Assembly: GCA_030789695.1 (NCBI GenBank)
Contig: CM061140.1
Span: forward strand, 79,050,422-79,114,421
Length of the DNA stretch: 64,000 nucleotides
Source: Scilla litardierei
Lineage: Eukaryota > Streptophyta > Magnoliopsida > Asparagales > Asparagaceae
Reading direction: 5' to 3'
The notes under the pieces are model-generated. The model had not been told where the DNA came from, did not search any database, and saw nothing but the letters and a program-made list of their open reading frames with translations. Made by a program: the position numbers and the translations under genes. This document shows, one piece after another, positions 22,281 through 32,953 of this stretch; the first letter of the stretch is position 1; each line of letters begins with the position of its first letter.

Positions 22281-23579
22281 TAGGGTCCCAACTCACTCGC
22301 TAACGAGACTCCGACGCAGCGCGAAGGGCCCACGTCAGCCTGACAACTGTCTCGGTTATTTTTGGCCATAATACCTCCCAAGGTGGTAGTCAACTCGTAG
22401 AGAGTTTCTAGGGAGAAAGCAAAAACCAGGGTATTTGACTACTGGGTGTCTGTAGTTGACTACAAGTTGAAACTTATCTTTCTATGGAAAATATGCTCTC
22501 AAATATGTTTAAAATATGTTTAAAACCCATTTTAGAAAATCATTTAGTGTGTGTGCTTATTCTACCTTGGCTTTGACATGATCCTAAGAAAAATAAAAAC
22601 TACTCACACACTAGTCACTATAAAGAACTTGAAGCCATGGTTGAGCTAGAGCTAGTTGCATATGCTTCACTCGAATTTGAACTCCTCTTTAGCTTAAGCT
22701 TGAGCACAGTCTTTGAGCTTCATCTTCGAGCTCCAGGCTTCAGCTTTAGGCTCCTCTTGAGCTAGAGCTTAAGCTCCTCTTGAGCTAGAGCTTAAGCTCC
22801 TCTTGTGCTTAAACTAAAGCTTCAGAATGTAGACATGGAGTGCGAGCTCAATCTATCTACATCTTTTATGTGTGTAGTTACAATTCTTCTTCTTGGAATA
22901 TACTTCGAGCTTCGATTAGCTTGTTGCACAACCTACACACTTAAGCAATATAATTAGTACACACACCATTTGGTATGATCATCATCAAAACCACTTGGGG
23001 TGGGACTAGATTTCCTAACAGATTAAGTTCTTAAGGAATAACATCCTTAAGAGAGTTAGGCTAAATTTACAGGGTTTAAGTTTCATGTGTACTTGATTTT
23101 AAGAAACACTAATCATCCCATTATGTTTAGCTTGCTCATCACAGGATCCCCAACACTCCATAGTATGGATTTCAGCCTCACCGCTGGGCTCGCCGCCCTT
23201 GATCTTCTTGCCTTTTGCCAGTGATGACATGGACGAAGAGGATGCTGATGATGAAGATGCTAAAGAGATTGCTGTGATGAAAGCTTATGTGACGACATTT
23301 GCCATAATGACCCTCCTTCTAATGCCAATTATTGATGCAAAAACTGTGCACGTCATTTGATGCAAGGATCCCATACTAGTAGAGAGCCAAGATGCTCCTT
23401 TGTTATTCGGTTGGATAAATCTGAATGATTTTCCACTCATAACGGTCTGTAGAGGGGATCATCAAAGATCGAGTAACTTGAATGCACATGTCATTTATGT
23501 AAGCTGAGTTGTCAGGTAGGCATACCCTTGGATGATGCACTCAAAGGAATCGACCACGGGTGTTTGCCACTGGGCTCTT
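22281..23579. other. Unassigned non-coding DNA
   Basis: No gene is supported. A short direct repeat of GAGCTAGAGCTTAAGCTCCT lies at 22757-22802. The stretch up to 23021 ends CATCATCAAAACC...CTAACA, which read on the minus strand resembles a copia LTR start (TGTTAGGAAATC), but no second edge could be placed. From 23140 a few short acidic-codon runs are seen without an intact frame. Confidence 0.5.
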
Positions 23580-24070
23580 CTTGAGAAGCCATGTTGCTAA
23601 ATAGACGACCTCATGGAGGTCGTCCTCGCAGGGCGTTTGTTGTCAGTGCACCGACCTCATGGAGGTCATCCCTATGGAGCATAACTGCTGAGGGAGTCGA
23701 CCTCGTGGAGGTCATACATGTGGAGCGTAGCTGCTGAGGGAGCTGACCTCGTGAAGATCGCCTATGTGAAGCAATCACTGTTGAAGGGGACAACCTCATA
23801 GATCAGGTCGTTTTTGTAGGAGCATTGATGCTAAGGAGCTGACCTCATGGAGGTCATACTTGTGGAGTGTAGCGGCTATGGGAGCCAACCTCGTAGAGAT
23901 CACCTATGTGGAGCAATCACTGTTGAAGGGGACGACGTCGTGGAGGTCATATTTGTAGGAGCACTGGTGTTAAGTAGCCAACCTCGTGGAGATCGTCCTT
24001 GCCAGCGAGAGGGAGCCGACCTCATGGAGTTTGTCCTTGCTGGATGCTTGCCGACCTGAGTCGGGGAGAG
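23580..24070. repeat. 141-bp tandem repeat with GACCTC-GAGGTC dyads
   Basis: GCAATCACTGTTGAAGGGGA recurs at 23771 and 23912, and GGAGGTCATAC near 23708 and 23850, a period of 141-142 bases. Every unit has several copies of the dyad GACCTCRTGGAGGTC or decayed forms. No coding frame is convincing. Confidence 0.75.
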
Positions 24071-24414
24071 CAGTCTGGCTTTGCAGGGATGTGCCTGCAG
24101 CTCGATCGGGTTGACCTCCACAGTTGCTCTCGAGCAGTCCATATAGACATCTGTAGCTTTCGAACTTGGACATGGTAGGGTCATGTCGTCAGGTCTAGCT
24201 GGGACCCAACTCTGACGGGACTCAACCTAAAGTATCGCCAACAATTTCCTTACGTGCATTAATATCTCTCAAAACCTCTTTCTACAACCTATATATATAT
24301 CCAAGCCTAAGCCAAAACTCCGAATAAATTGTTGAATAATATATTCGTGTCTACCACATCACGAAGCATTTCGTTTTTATACGACAATTTAGAATGCAAC
24401 ATTGCAAATGACAA
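24071..24414. other. Non-coding DNA 3' of the DUF247 gene
   Basis: AT-rich segment with a TATATATAT tract at 24289-24299. It probably includes the gene's 3' untranslated region. No other feature is seen. Confidence 0.4.
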
Positions 24415-25634
24415 TTAAGATCTCGGATTATAATAAGGATAAATGGTGTAAAATGTCGATATGAGGGTGAGCACAAGGGCGATGAAGGCCGCAGTCAAGG
24501 AAGGAACGGCCCATGGATTGCTGAAGTAGTCGGGTATGAGCTTCTTCCTCCATTGAAAGAACATGACCCGATAGTAGTTTCGATCGTAGTAATCCCTCAA
24601 ATCGGCGAACATGCCGTTGAGATAGTGGTCGTCGTTGACGCCGAAGTCTTCGCAGAGGCGGGCAAACCTTCTGGCCCAAAATCTGTAATCCCCCACCCTC
24701 CCGTCGATGATGCCGGACTCCTTCAGTATGGCCACATCCTCTTCCGTGTCGACGAGGTAATCCATGAGCTTCAGGAAGCCAGCGACGCCACGTCTGTTGG
24801 TAGGTGGGCAACGCTCGAAGATTATGAGGTTCATCAACATGACGGGTGGGGTGCTATCCATGGACAGCGCTGGGATCTCGATCGTATTCCCCCTTCGGGT
24901 TACATAGGAGAAGCTTGACAGCGGCTCCTTCTTCCTGAACCTGAACCCTGTGTCTCGGAGATAGCTCGCGTTTGGGATCCCGGCCGATAAGCTCTGGCTG
25001 CGGACGCCACGTCTGGTATCGTTTTGGATGAGACCCAAATTCATTGCAAGAAGGTACATCAGCCGAAATAGGATCGACCACCAGATCTTCGATAGCAACC
25101 AGAACAGAGATCTGAAGGCAGCACGCAGGCAAGCCCGTGTAAGGTTGAGAAGGATGCGGGCGGATAGCAACAGGGAAGAGCACGACATCGGCTTCTCGAG
25201 GAGCATCCGGATAGACGGCGGCTCGTTGAGCCGCTTGGCGAAATCGGGGTCCAGGCAGATGAGATGGTGGAGATGGAGGAGGTGGTGAATCGTGACCGAC
25301 TTGTACTCCGAATTGCGGTAGCATTCCACCGCCATCTGGGCACCAACTCTGTCTCCCGAGAGATACGCGATGGCGAGCTCCATGATCCCGACACGGTCAT
25401 CAGCAGGGAGCTGAGGGATAGTGGAGGCTTTGAAAAATTCATCGAGGATGAAGAAGGGTATCTGGTTCTCCACCCGCAGCAGGTCCGTCCGTAGCGCCGG
25501 GAGCACTGACTTCTTGGCATCCGTCTTTAGACGCCGATCACTGAGGTACCATTTTGTCAGGAACTCGATGATGAAGCAGCCATCGGTCACCAGCATCCAC
25601 ACCAAATCAGAATCAGTGAGCTGAATCTCATCGG
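24415..25634 (-). CDS. DUF247 family protein, N-terminus lost in gap
   Basis: The frame is open on the minus strand from the gap edge to a stop at 24415, about 405 residues, with no internal stop. It begins mid-protein at DEIQLTDSDLVWMLVTDGC, then FIIEFL; the DGCFIIE motif is typical of plant DUF247. PALRTDLLRVENQIPFFILDE follows, then the conserved IPALSMDSTP near the C-terminal third and NLIIFE, then YFWAR-like GDYRFWARRFARL. The C-terminus is a single predicted membrane helix (residues of VPSLTAAFIALVLTLISTFY) and a short tail. Family members are usually 430-560 residues, so roughly 50-150 N-terminal residues are missing. The biochemical role is unknown; some grass DUF247 genes are self-incompatibility determinants, but nothing here points to that locus. 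It is the only host gene recognised. Confidence 0.92.
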
Positions 25635-26134
25635 NNNNNNNNNNNNNNNNNNNNNNNNNNNNNNNNNNNNNNNNNNNNNNNNNNNNNNNNNNNNNNNNNN
25701 NNNNNNNNNNNNNNNNNNNNNNNNNNNNNNNNNNNNNNNNNNNNNNNNNNNNNNNNNNNNNNNNNNNNNNNNNNNNNNNNNNNNNNNNNNNNNNNNNNNN
25801 NNNNNNNNNNNNNNNNNNNNNNNNNNNNNNNNNNNNNNNNNNNNNNNNNNNNNNNNNNNNNNNNNNNNNNNNNNNNNNNNNNNNNNNNNNNNNNNNNNNN
25901 NNNNNNNNNNNNNNNNNNNNNNNNNNNNNNNNNNNNNNNNNNNNNNNNNNNNNNNNNNNNNNNNNNNNNNNNNNNNNNNNNNNNNNNNNNNNNNNNNNNN
26001 NNNNNNNNNNNNNNNNNNNNNNNNNNNNNNNNNNNNNNNNNNNNNNNNNNNNNNNNNNNNNNNNNNNNNNNNNNNNNNNNNNNNNNNNNNNNNNNNNNNN
26101 NNNNNNNNNNNNNNNNNNNNNNNNNNNNNNNNNN
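25635..26134. other. Assembly gap of exactly 500 N
   Basis: 500 unknown bases, a round number suggesting a placeholder size. It removes the start of the DUF247 gene and the 5' LTR plus the gag start of the copia element to the right. Adjacency of the two sides rests on scaffolding only. Confidence 0.99.
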
Positions 26135-26137
26135 ACG

Positions 26138-27184
26138 ATGGATGATCTTAGAAATGCTAACTCTCAACTTTGGTCAAAATACACTAAGTTAGTAAATAGA
26201 TATACTAAGGTAAAAGATGACCTAGCTAGCATTCAAACATCGCCTAAGAATATCATCACCAACAACGACACCGTTGTTGAAGAGTTAAGAAATGAGATTG
26301 TGAATCTCAAATCTAAACTTGAACATGTTAGCATTGAGGATGCGGAAGAACATGAGATAGCGGATTTAACTTCTCAAAACTCGACTTTGAGTATTGAGAA
26401 CGAGAATCTTAAATCTCGTGTTTATGTGCTCACATCGCAAATATCCGCTTTGGATACTTCTTTGCGTTCTCTCAAAGAGAAATATGAGGACACATTGGGC
26501 CGAATCAACAAATTCAACAAGGGAAAGGGCCATTTGGATAATATCCTAAAAGATTTACTTCCGGCCAAACACCACATTGGCTTGGGGTATATGATGGGAA
26601 ATTCATCCAAGTCGGTCACTACTTTTGTTAGGCCAACTTCCGAAGCCTCAACGAGTGGGAGCAAACACTCTATTGGTAGTTCATCTACCAATGGTGCTTC
26701 CACCTCGTCCACACCCTCTTTCGGAAAGAAACCCACTTTGGGTGGACCTCCAAAGAAGGGGCATGCATACATGTACACAAATAACATGCCACGTAGGAAC
26801 ACACGTCCTACTCCACCGGCTCACACATATGATGATTTTTATGCAACACATTCTCGGGCACGTGCACACCAAGTGAGACACCCTCACGCACGTGTTCCCA
26901 CACATGCATATGTACACCCACCTCATCATATGAATAATTCTCGTCGTGCACCATTCCATCATGTCCCGTATGCCTATCCACAACATGCATCACGTAGAAA
27001 TCAACGTCGCATGCATGCACCCAGTAGGATGATGGCTCCCAAAATTTTCACTATTTGGAGCCCAAAGGACACAAGCATGGACGAAAAACAAATGTACATG
27101 AATGCTTATTTTTCGGATGTTGTGCATAGTAAGAATTATGTGGGAAAGTCTAAGTCCACTTGGACTTGGCTTCCAAAGGTCTAA
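26138..27184 (+). CDS. Copia gag, C-terminal part
   Basis: A 348-codon open frame entering from the gap. The first part is coiled coil with heptad leucines (MDDLRNANSQLW through SLKEKYEDTLGRINKF), then LLPAKHHIGLGY, a Ser/Thr-rich stretch, and a His/Arg/Pro/Tyr-rich tail (HTYDDFYATHSRARAHQ and PPHHMNN regions). It ends TWLPKV and stop TAA at 27182. In the sister element the missing N-terminal half has the UBN2-type gag core and a CCHC zinc knuckle. Gag forms the particle that packages element RNA. The stop lies inside a 59-nt GT-AG segment (27179-27237). Confidence 0.85.
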   Translation: MDDLRNANSQLWSKYTKLVNRYTKVKDDLASIQTSPKNIITNNDTVVEELRNEIVNLKSKLEHVSIEDAEEHEIADLTSQNSTLSIENENLKSRVYVLTSQISALDTSLRSLKEKYEDTLGRINKFNKGKGHLDNILKDLLPAKHHIGLGYMMGNSSKSVTTFVRPTSEASTSGSKHSIGSSSTNGASTSSTPSFGKKPTLGGPPKKGHAYMYTNNMPRRNTRPTPPAHTYDDFYATHSRARAHQVRHPHARVPTHAYVHPPHHMNNSRRAPFHHVPYAYPQHASRRNQRRMHAPSRMMAPKIFTIWSPKDTSMDEKQMYMNAYFSDVVHSKNYVGKSKSTWTWLPKV

Positions 27185-27237
27185 TCCCTTGGACCCAATG
27201 ACCTTGGGTACCATGATATGAAAGTGTCTATCTTTAG
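27179..27237 (+). other. Putative 59-nt intron at gag-pol junction
   Basis: Begins GT after CCAAAG and ends CTTTAG before GTACTC. Removing it joins the gag frame (phase 0) to the protease frame and eliminates both the gag stop (27182-27184) and the pol-frame stop (27235-27237). The sister element has a segment of the same 59-nt length and the same phase at 50692-50634. Confidence 0.6.
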
Positions 27238-30200
27238 GTACTCAAGGAAAAGAAAAAGAAAAGGAGCATCAAATTTAAATTTAGCTCCAAAGGGAATTGG
27301 ATACTCGATAGCGGGTGCTCCAAACACATGACGGGTGACGCTCGTTTGCTCTCCGGAGTGGTTCCCATTGCGAATGGAAACCGCGTCGTATTTGGAGGCA
27401 ACGAGAGCGGAACCATCATAGGTGTAGGTAAAGTCGGTAACCCTTCTAAACCATTAATTAGTGATGTTTATCTTGTTAGTGGTTTAAATCATAATCTTAT
27501 TTCAATAAGTCAACTTTGTGACAAAGGTTACAAAGTTAGCTTTGCGAAAGGATTGTGTCATATTTTAAGAAAGGAGAATGAAAAATTATTATTTTCCGGA
27601 ACTCGTCGTAAAGACATTTATATTTTGGATCTTCCTAAGTCATATGAACAATGTCTCGTTGCCAACACAAGTGAACAACACTTATGGCATCGACGCTTTG
27701 GACATGTGAACTTTGGAACACTATATAAGCTTTCAAAATTGAATTCTATTAAAGGTTTTCCGAAGCTTGTTTTTGAAAAGAAAAGTTTTTGTGATTGTTG
27801 TCAACGCGGCAAGCTTCCTAAATCTTCATTTAAACCTAAGAAAAGCATCTCTACTAAACGGCCACTAGAGCTATTACATCTAGATTTATTTGGGCCAACT
27901 AGAGTAGCTTCCTTAGGAAATGCAAGGTATGGACTTGTCATCGTAGATGACTATTCAAGATTTACTTGGGTATTTTCATTGTGTAATAAAAATGAAGCTT
28001 TTGAAAACTTCACAATTTTTGTTAAGAAAGTACAAAATCTCTTAGGAACCACCATTGTCACTATTCGTAGTGATCATGGAGGTGAATTTGAGAATGAGTC
28101 TTTTGAGACATTTTGTGATGAAGTTGGTATTACTCACACCTTCTCTTTCCCTCGTGCACCTCCTCAAAATGGTGTAGTTGAGAGAAAGAATAGGACTCTA
28201 GTGGAGTGTGCTCGCAATATGCTTGATGATAGCCAACTTGGCCATCAATTTTGGGCGGAAGCGGTACACACCGCTTGCTATGTGTTTAATAGAATACTTT
28301 TGAGGCCCGGCACTAAACAAACTTGTTATGAATTGTTGTTTGGTAGGTTGCCTCAAGTTAAACATTTTCGTGTTTTTGGTTCGAAATGTTTTATTAAGAA
28401 CACATATGGTAGTTTGGACAAATTCGATCCGAGATCCGATGAGGGGATTTTTGTTGGATATTCTACGCGTAGCAAAGCCTACCGGATATTCAACAAACGA
28501 ACCTCAACGATCGAGGAATCGCTTCATGTCTCATTTAATGAAGGATTTGTTCCAACTAGAATTTCAAATGATAATGATTCTATGGATGTTTTATGTGATT
28601 CGTTTGATAATTCTAAGTCTAATGATTCTATTGATTCTATTGAGACTAACCCAACTAATGAAGTTGTTGAGAATGTTCCAAGTGATCAAGGTATTCCCAA
28701 ACGGCTTCATTCGGTTCGTGACCATCCCCATGAGCAAGTCATTGGCAATATCTATGATAGTGTCAAAACGAGATCCCAAGTTCACCACTTCGCAAATTGT
28801 GCCTTTGCCTCATCGATAGAGCCAAAGAATATTAATGAAGCATGCGAAGATAGCGCTTGGATCTTAGCCATGGAGGAGGAGCTCATTCAATTCGAGAGGA
28901 ATGAAGTTTGGGAGCTTGTTCCATTGCCATCGAAGAACCACACCGTCATAGGGACAAAGTGGATCTTCAAGAACAAAACCGACGAAAACCAAGTCGTCGT
29001 CCGGAACAAAGCTCGGTTAGTAGCTCAAGGCTATCGTCAAGAGGAAGGTATCGATTTCGAAGAATCTTTCGCTCCGGTAGCTAGATTAGAATCAATTAGA
29101 TTACTTTTGTCTTTTGCATGCCATAAGAATTTTAAATTATTTCAAATGGATGTTAAAAGTGCATTTTTAAACGGAGATGTCGTTGAGGAAGTTTACGTTT
29201 CTCAACCTCCGGGCTTCGTAAATGAAAAATTTCCAAATCACGTTTTTAAACTAAAGAAAGCTCTTTATGGTTTGAGACAAGCTCCTCGAGCTTGGTATGA
29301 TCGCCTAAAGAATTTTCTTTTGGATTTGAATTTTAAAATGGGCGAAGCCGATTCAACACTTTTTATTAAGCATGCGAATAATGATATTTTATTAGTTCAA
29401 ATTTATGTTGATGATATCATTTTCGGTGCTACTAACTTCGCTCTTTGCGAAGAGTTTTCTAATGTGATGAAGGAACAATTTGAGATGAGCCACATGGGCG
29501 AACTCAAATATTTCTTAGGTCTCCAAATTCGCCAAATGAACGATGCAATCTTCATCCACCAAACGAAGTACACGGTGGAGTTGCTAAATCGATTTGGAAT
29601 GGAGAATGCCTCCGGGAAAAAGACTCCAATGAGCACGACTACGCATCTTGACAAGGATACGGGCGGTAAGGATGTAGACATTCGTCTATATCGAGGTATG
29701 ATAGGTAGTTTGCTTTATCTTACTGCAAGTAGGCCCGATATTATGTTTGTCGTATGTATATGTGCTCGTTATCAGTCTCAACCTAAGGAGTCTCACTTAG
29801 TAGCGGTAAAGCATATTTTTCGCTATCTAAGTTACACATTAGATTTTGGATTACTTTATCCGAGATCTAGCACATATGAGTTAGTCTCATATAGTGACGC
29901 TGATTATGCGGGATGCAAATCCGACGGGAAAAGTACTAGTGGCACTTGCCATTTTCTAGGAAATTCTCTTGTCTCTTGGTTTTCCAAGAAGCAAAATTCG
30001 GTATCACTTTCAACCACCGAGGCGGAATATATTGCCGCCGGTGCCGCGTGTGCCCAGGTTCTTTGGATGAGACACACATTGAAGGATTTTGGTATTCATT
30101 GTGATACTACCCCTATCATGGTGGATAACCAAAGTGCTATTTGTCTTTCAAAGAATCCGGTGCACCATTCCCGATCGAAACACATAGATGTCCGACACCA

Positions 30201-30354
30201 TTTCTTAGATGATCATGTTGCTAAAAAGGACATCATTTTAGTGTACGTTGAAACCCAAAAGCAAATCGCCGATATTTTCACGAAACCCCTAAAGGAGGAC
30301 TCCTTTGTGCGGCTGCGTCGAGAATTGGGGATTATGGGTGAATCCGAGATATAG
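27238..30354 (+). CDS. Copia pol polyprotein, intact
   Basis: Open for 1038 codons from 27238; the first downstream Met is at 27328, but the frame upstream of it encodes the protease site [11 protein letters not shown], so the true start is earlier, probably by fusion to gag. Counting from Met 27328: integrase zinc finger HLWHRRFGH (118-126) with CDCCQRG (155-161); integrase core D186, D249 (RSDHGGEF) and E285 (NGVVERKN) with a D-35-E spacing; reverse transcriptase with [11 protein letters not shown] (564-574), [10 protein letters not shown] (607-616) and YVDDIIFG (693-700); RNase H with SYSDADYAG (854-862), STTEAEY (895-901) and DNQSA (933-937). HIDVRHHFL and ADIFTKPL close the protein. All catalytic residues expected for integrase, reverse transcriptase and RNase H are present. 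No internal stop. Confidence 0.93.
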   Translation, partial: VLKEKKKKRSIKFKFSSKGNWILDSGCSKHMTGDARLLSGVVPIANGNRVVFGGNESGTIIGVGKVGNPSKPLISDVYLVSGLNHNLISISQLCDKGYKVSFAKGLCHILRKENEKLLFSGTRRKDIYILDLPKSYEQCLVANTSEQHLWHRRFGHVNFGTLYKLSKLNSIKGFPKLVFEKKSFCDCCQRGKLPKSSFKPKKSISTKRPLELLHLDLFGPTRVASLGNARYGLVIVDDYSRFTWVFSLCNKNEAFENFTIFVKKVQNLLGTTIVTIRSDHGGEFENESFETFCDEVGITHTFSFPRAPPQNGVVERKNRTLVECARNMLDDSQLGHQFWAEAVHTACYVFNRILLRPGTKQTCYELLFGRLPQVKHFRVFGSKCFIKNTYGSLDKFDPRSDEGIFVGYSTRSKAYRIFNKRTSTIEESLHVSFNEGFVPTRISNDNDSMDVLCDSFDNSKSNDSIDSIETNPTNEVVENVPSDQGIPKRLHSVRDHPHEQVIGNIYDSVKTRSQVHHFANCAFASSIEPKNINEACEDSAWILAMEEELIQFERNEVWELVPLPSKNHTVIGTKWIFKNKTDENQVVVRNKARLVAQGYRQEEGIDFEESFAPVARLESIRLLLSFACHKNFKLFQMDVKSAFLNGDVVEEVYVSQPPGFVNEKFPNHVFKLKKALYGLRQAPRAWYDRLKNFLLDLNFKMGEADSTLFIKHANNDILLVQIYVDDIIFGATNFALCEEFSNVMKEQFEMSHMGELKYFLGLQIRQMNDAIFIHQTKYTVELLNRFGMENASGKKTPMSTTTHLDKDTGGKDVDIRLYRGMIGSLLYLTASRPDIMFVVCICARYQSQPKESHLVAVKHIFRYLSYTLDFGLLYPRSSTYELVSYSDADYAGCKSDGKSTSGTCHFLGNSLVSWFSKKQNSVSLSTTEAEYIAAGAACAQVLWMRHTLKDFGIHCDTTPIMVDNQSAICLSKNPVHHSRSKHIDVRHHFLDDHVAKKDIILVYVETQKQIADIFTKPLKEDSFVRLRRELGIMGESEI

Positions 30355-30598
30355 GATTCATATTTAAATTCAATCATCTTGCATGCTAATATATTTCACG
30401 ATATTTCATTCATGCTAGATTAATTGAATTTTTGGGAATTTTATGTGATTTATTTGAATTTATGATCGAATTCATATTTCAATGTCGTATTTAAGATTTC
30501 GACGTTTTATGGGGTAATTTAGATGACTAATGAGTGAGTTAGGATGTTTCATCCAAGTGGTTTGTGAAGAGAAATCAAATTTCTACTTTTGGACTCTT

Positions 30599-30981
30599 CT
30601 AGTCGGTTTCAGTTCACTTGTCAACCGACTAGATGCTCATCTAGTCGGTCAGCAAATGAACTCAGACCGACTAGATCAAGCCAATATCCATCTCCTATCA
30701 TTTTCTTTCGTTAGTCGGTCATAGTACACTTTCCGACCGACTAGATTGAAAACTAGTCGGTCAGTAAGTATACTGAGACCGACTAAATCTAGCCCTAAAA
30801 ATCACTCTGAGCTACTGTTTCGACTTAGTCGGTTCAAGCTCATTGACCGACCGACTAGATCGTAATCTAGTCGGTCAGTGCTTGAACTGTGACCGACTAA
30901 GTGTGTTAGGGCAGTTGAGTCTTTTCGCTTCCCGACCGACTTATACTCGATCTCGTCCGACTAAATTCTCATTTAGTCGGT
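30599..30981. repeat. Internal CTAGTCGGTC dyad array upstream of ORF3
   Basis: Alternating CTAGTCGGTC and GACCGACTAG with the same spacing rules as in the LTR array. It lies between the pol stop (30354) and the ORF3 start (31298). The sister element has one at the same place (47010-47283). The linkers differ from those of the LTR. Confidence 0.9.
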
Positions 30982-31297
30982 CTTCTCTTTTGCTCCAGCC
31001 CGAAAACCCCAAACCCCCTCTCGAAACCCTTCGTCTTCCGGCCGTTTCTCCGTCGATCGCCGCCGTCCGCCGCCGTCGACTCCACCCCCTAGGTATCTCC
31101 CTCCCTCTCCTAGGTCGATTTTCTATTCTAGGGTTGTCTCTCCTTGTTTTCAAGCTCTAGATCCTAGGGTTTCAATTTCTAACCTAGGGCTTGTGATTTT
31201 CGATTTCATTTGGTGTTCTAGGGTTTTATGCTAGCTTCTAGGTTTTGTGCTTAGGGTTGTTGAACCTCTGTGATTACTTGCTTGTGCTCGTAGTGCT

Positions 31298-32953
31298 ATG
31301 GCTAAGACTAGAATTCCGATCGCCTCTTCCGGGGCTTCTCCTATGACCGTAGGGCCTTCCGACCCTAGGAATCCCCCGAAGCCTAAGCGTCGTGCCAAGT
31401 CTACCTAAGGCTCTCCATCTTCGCCTCCTCCTAAGAATCCTAGGACTGCCATAGTTAAACCCCGTAAATCCAAGACCAAAAAGCCTATTCTTCACACTCC
31501 GGCTACTCCTCCCGATTCCGATACTGATTTTATCCCAGAGGATGAGCCTACTAGGGAACCTACCCCACCTCCGAAGACCCGTAAGGCCAAGGGTAAAGCT
31601 CCTATGCCAGTTGGCGGTGTAGACATATCATTGTGCCGCGATGACCCTCAGTGTCTCGCCGCGTACAACCGTATAGAACACTGTCCACTGTTGTTGGAGC
31701 ATTACGTTCAGTTCTCTGATTTTCTCGGCCTTGCTGATCTTCTGTCTTATAGTGGCCTTCTAGATTATCTCCGATACGACCCCAAGGCCAATCCCAAACC
31801 GTACCCTCGCCTCGTGAAATTGTTCTATGCCAACCGTATTCGAGGCCAGTACGACGCCAGTCACTCCATTGAGACGACTGTCTTGGGAACTCCTATAGTT
31901 CTCACGGCCGAAATCTTGGGGGAGATCCTTGGTTGTGCGTCGTGTGGTCTCCTCCCCTCGGACATTTCCGTAGACGACATTTCTTCCTTGGATCAGTCTA
32001 TTCTTTCAGAGATTTTCTAGGTTATCCCCTCCGCATTCATTGGTGTTCCATCGAAATCTTTTAAGCCGAATGCGTGGGTTCTTAACCTGATTTTGAAGTC
32101 GTGTCTCCTCCCTAAGTATGGATCCTCTTCACTCCCCTCTCAGCCGTTTTTGAAGCTCATATACGCTCTTTTCTTGGGGTGCGAGATAAATTGGGCTCGC
32201 GTGATACTCGATAAGATGGATTCTTTCGAGTGTATACGCAAGACCAATAAGTCTGCGCACATTCCATACCCCTGCTTGTTGACCCTCGTATTTCGTCATT
32301 TTCGAGTTCCCCTCCCTCCTGACGATGAGCGTCCTTTGGGTACGCCTCTGAACGCGACGGCCGTGAAGAAATCTCTAGCGGCTCTTCGTCACGTGCAGAG
32401 GTCTACCGCATCTGCTTCCCAGTCTACTCCGTCAGCTGCTGCAGCCTCGTCTTCCCCTGCTACTTTGGACGATGTCGTACGTCTACTTCGTCAGCACGAC
32501 TCCCGTTTGGCTCGTACTGAGGAGGTAGTCTGCCGTATGGCTCGTATGATGGGGATTGAGCTTCCTCCTTCGGTGTCTGAGGCCGAGGAGATGGACGATG
32601 AGGAGCTTGACGAGCTTGTCACTTCTCTTGCCCGTGGCGATGAGGCCACTGCTGCTGCTGTTACTGGTACTTCCACTTCTGCTCCTGGAGTTGGCACCAC
32701 TTCCGGTGTTCCAGAGCCTTCTGCTTCAGCACTTCAGTCTTCTGAGCCTGCTGTAGACCCTGTTGCTGAGCCTGCTGATATTCCTGCTGACACATCTGAT
32801 GTCGAGACCCATGCTGCTGTAGAGCCTGTTCCTGAGATCTCGACTCCTGCCCCGACGATTCCATCTGTTGAGACACCTCTACTCCCTGCAGATCCTGAGT
32901 CCACTCCGTCGACTGGACCCACGAACGCTGCAGATCCAGCCTCCTCCTCGTGA
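31298..32953 (+). pseudogene. SIRE-type ORF3, two in-frame stops
   Basis: One frame from ATG 31298 to the stop ending at 32953, broken by TAA at 31406-31408 and TAG at 32018-32020. The intact relative is at 45210-46757. It has a basic, Pro/Ser-rich N-terminus (KPKRRAKS), then KAPMPVGGVDISLC, LVKLFYANRIRGQYD, KLIYALFLGCEINWARVILD and LLTLVFRHFRVPLP, and a long Ala/Ser/Thr/Glu/Pro-rich tail. The pattern fits the putative plant transposon protein family often labelled envelope-like. No signal peptide or clear membrane helix is visible. Confidence 0.8.

Noticed and set aside
22430..23021. Possible minus-strand copia solo LTR
   Set aside because: Only one edge (minus-strand TGTTAGGAAATC) could be placed; no second edge or target duplication found, so it is left as unassigned.
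25628..26167. Open frame across the N run
   Set aside because: It is an artefact of unknown bases; only its two ends are real sequence.
27185..27237. Programmed frameshift as the gag-pol link
   Set aside because: The gag stop and the pol-frame stop leave about 50 bases without overlap, so a single slip cannot join the frames.
30345..31298. UAG readthrough from pol into ORF3, as reported for SIRE1
   Set aside because: The pol stop is followed by GATTCA, not CAR-YYA, and many stops and a 944-base non-coding stretch with the dyad array separate the two ORFs.
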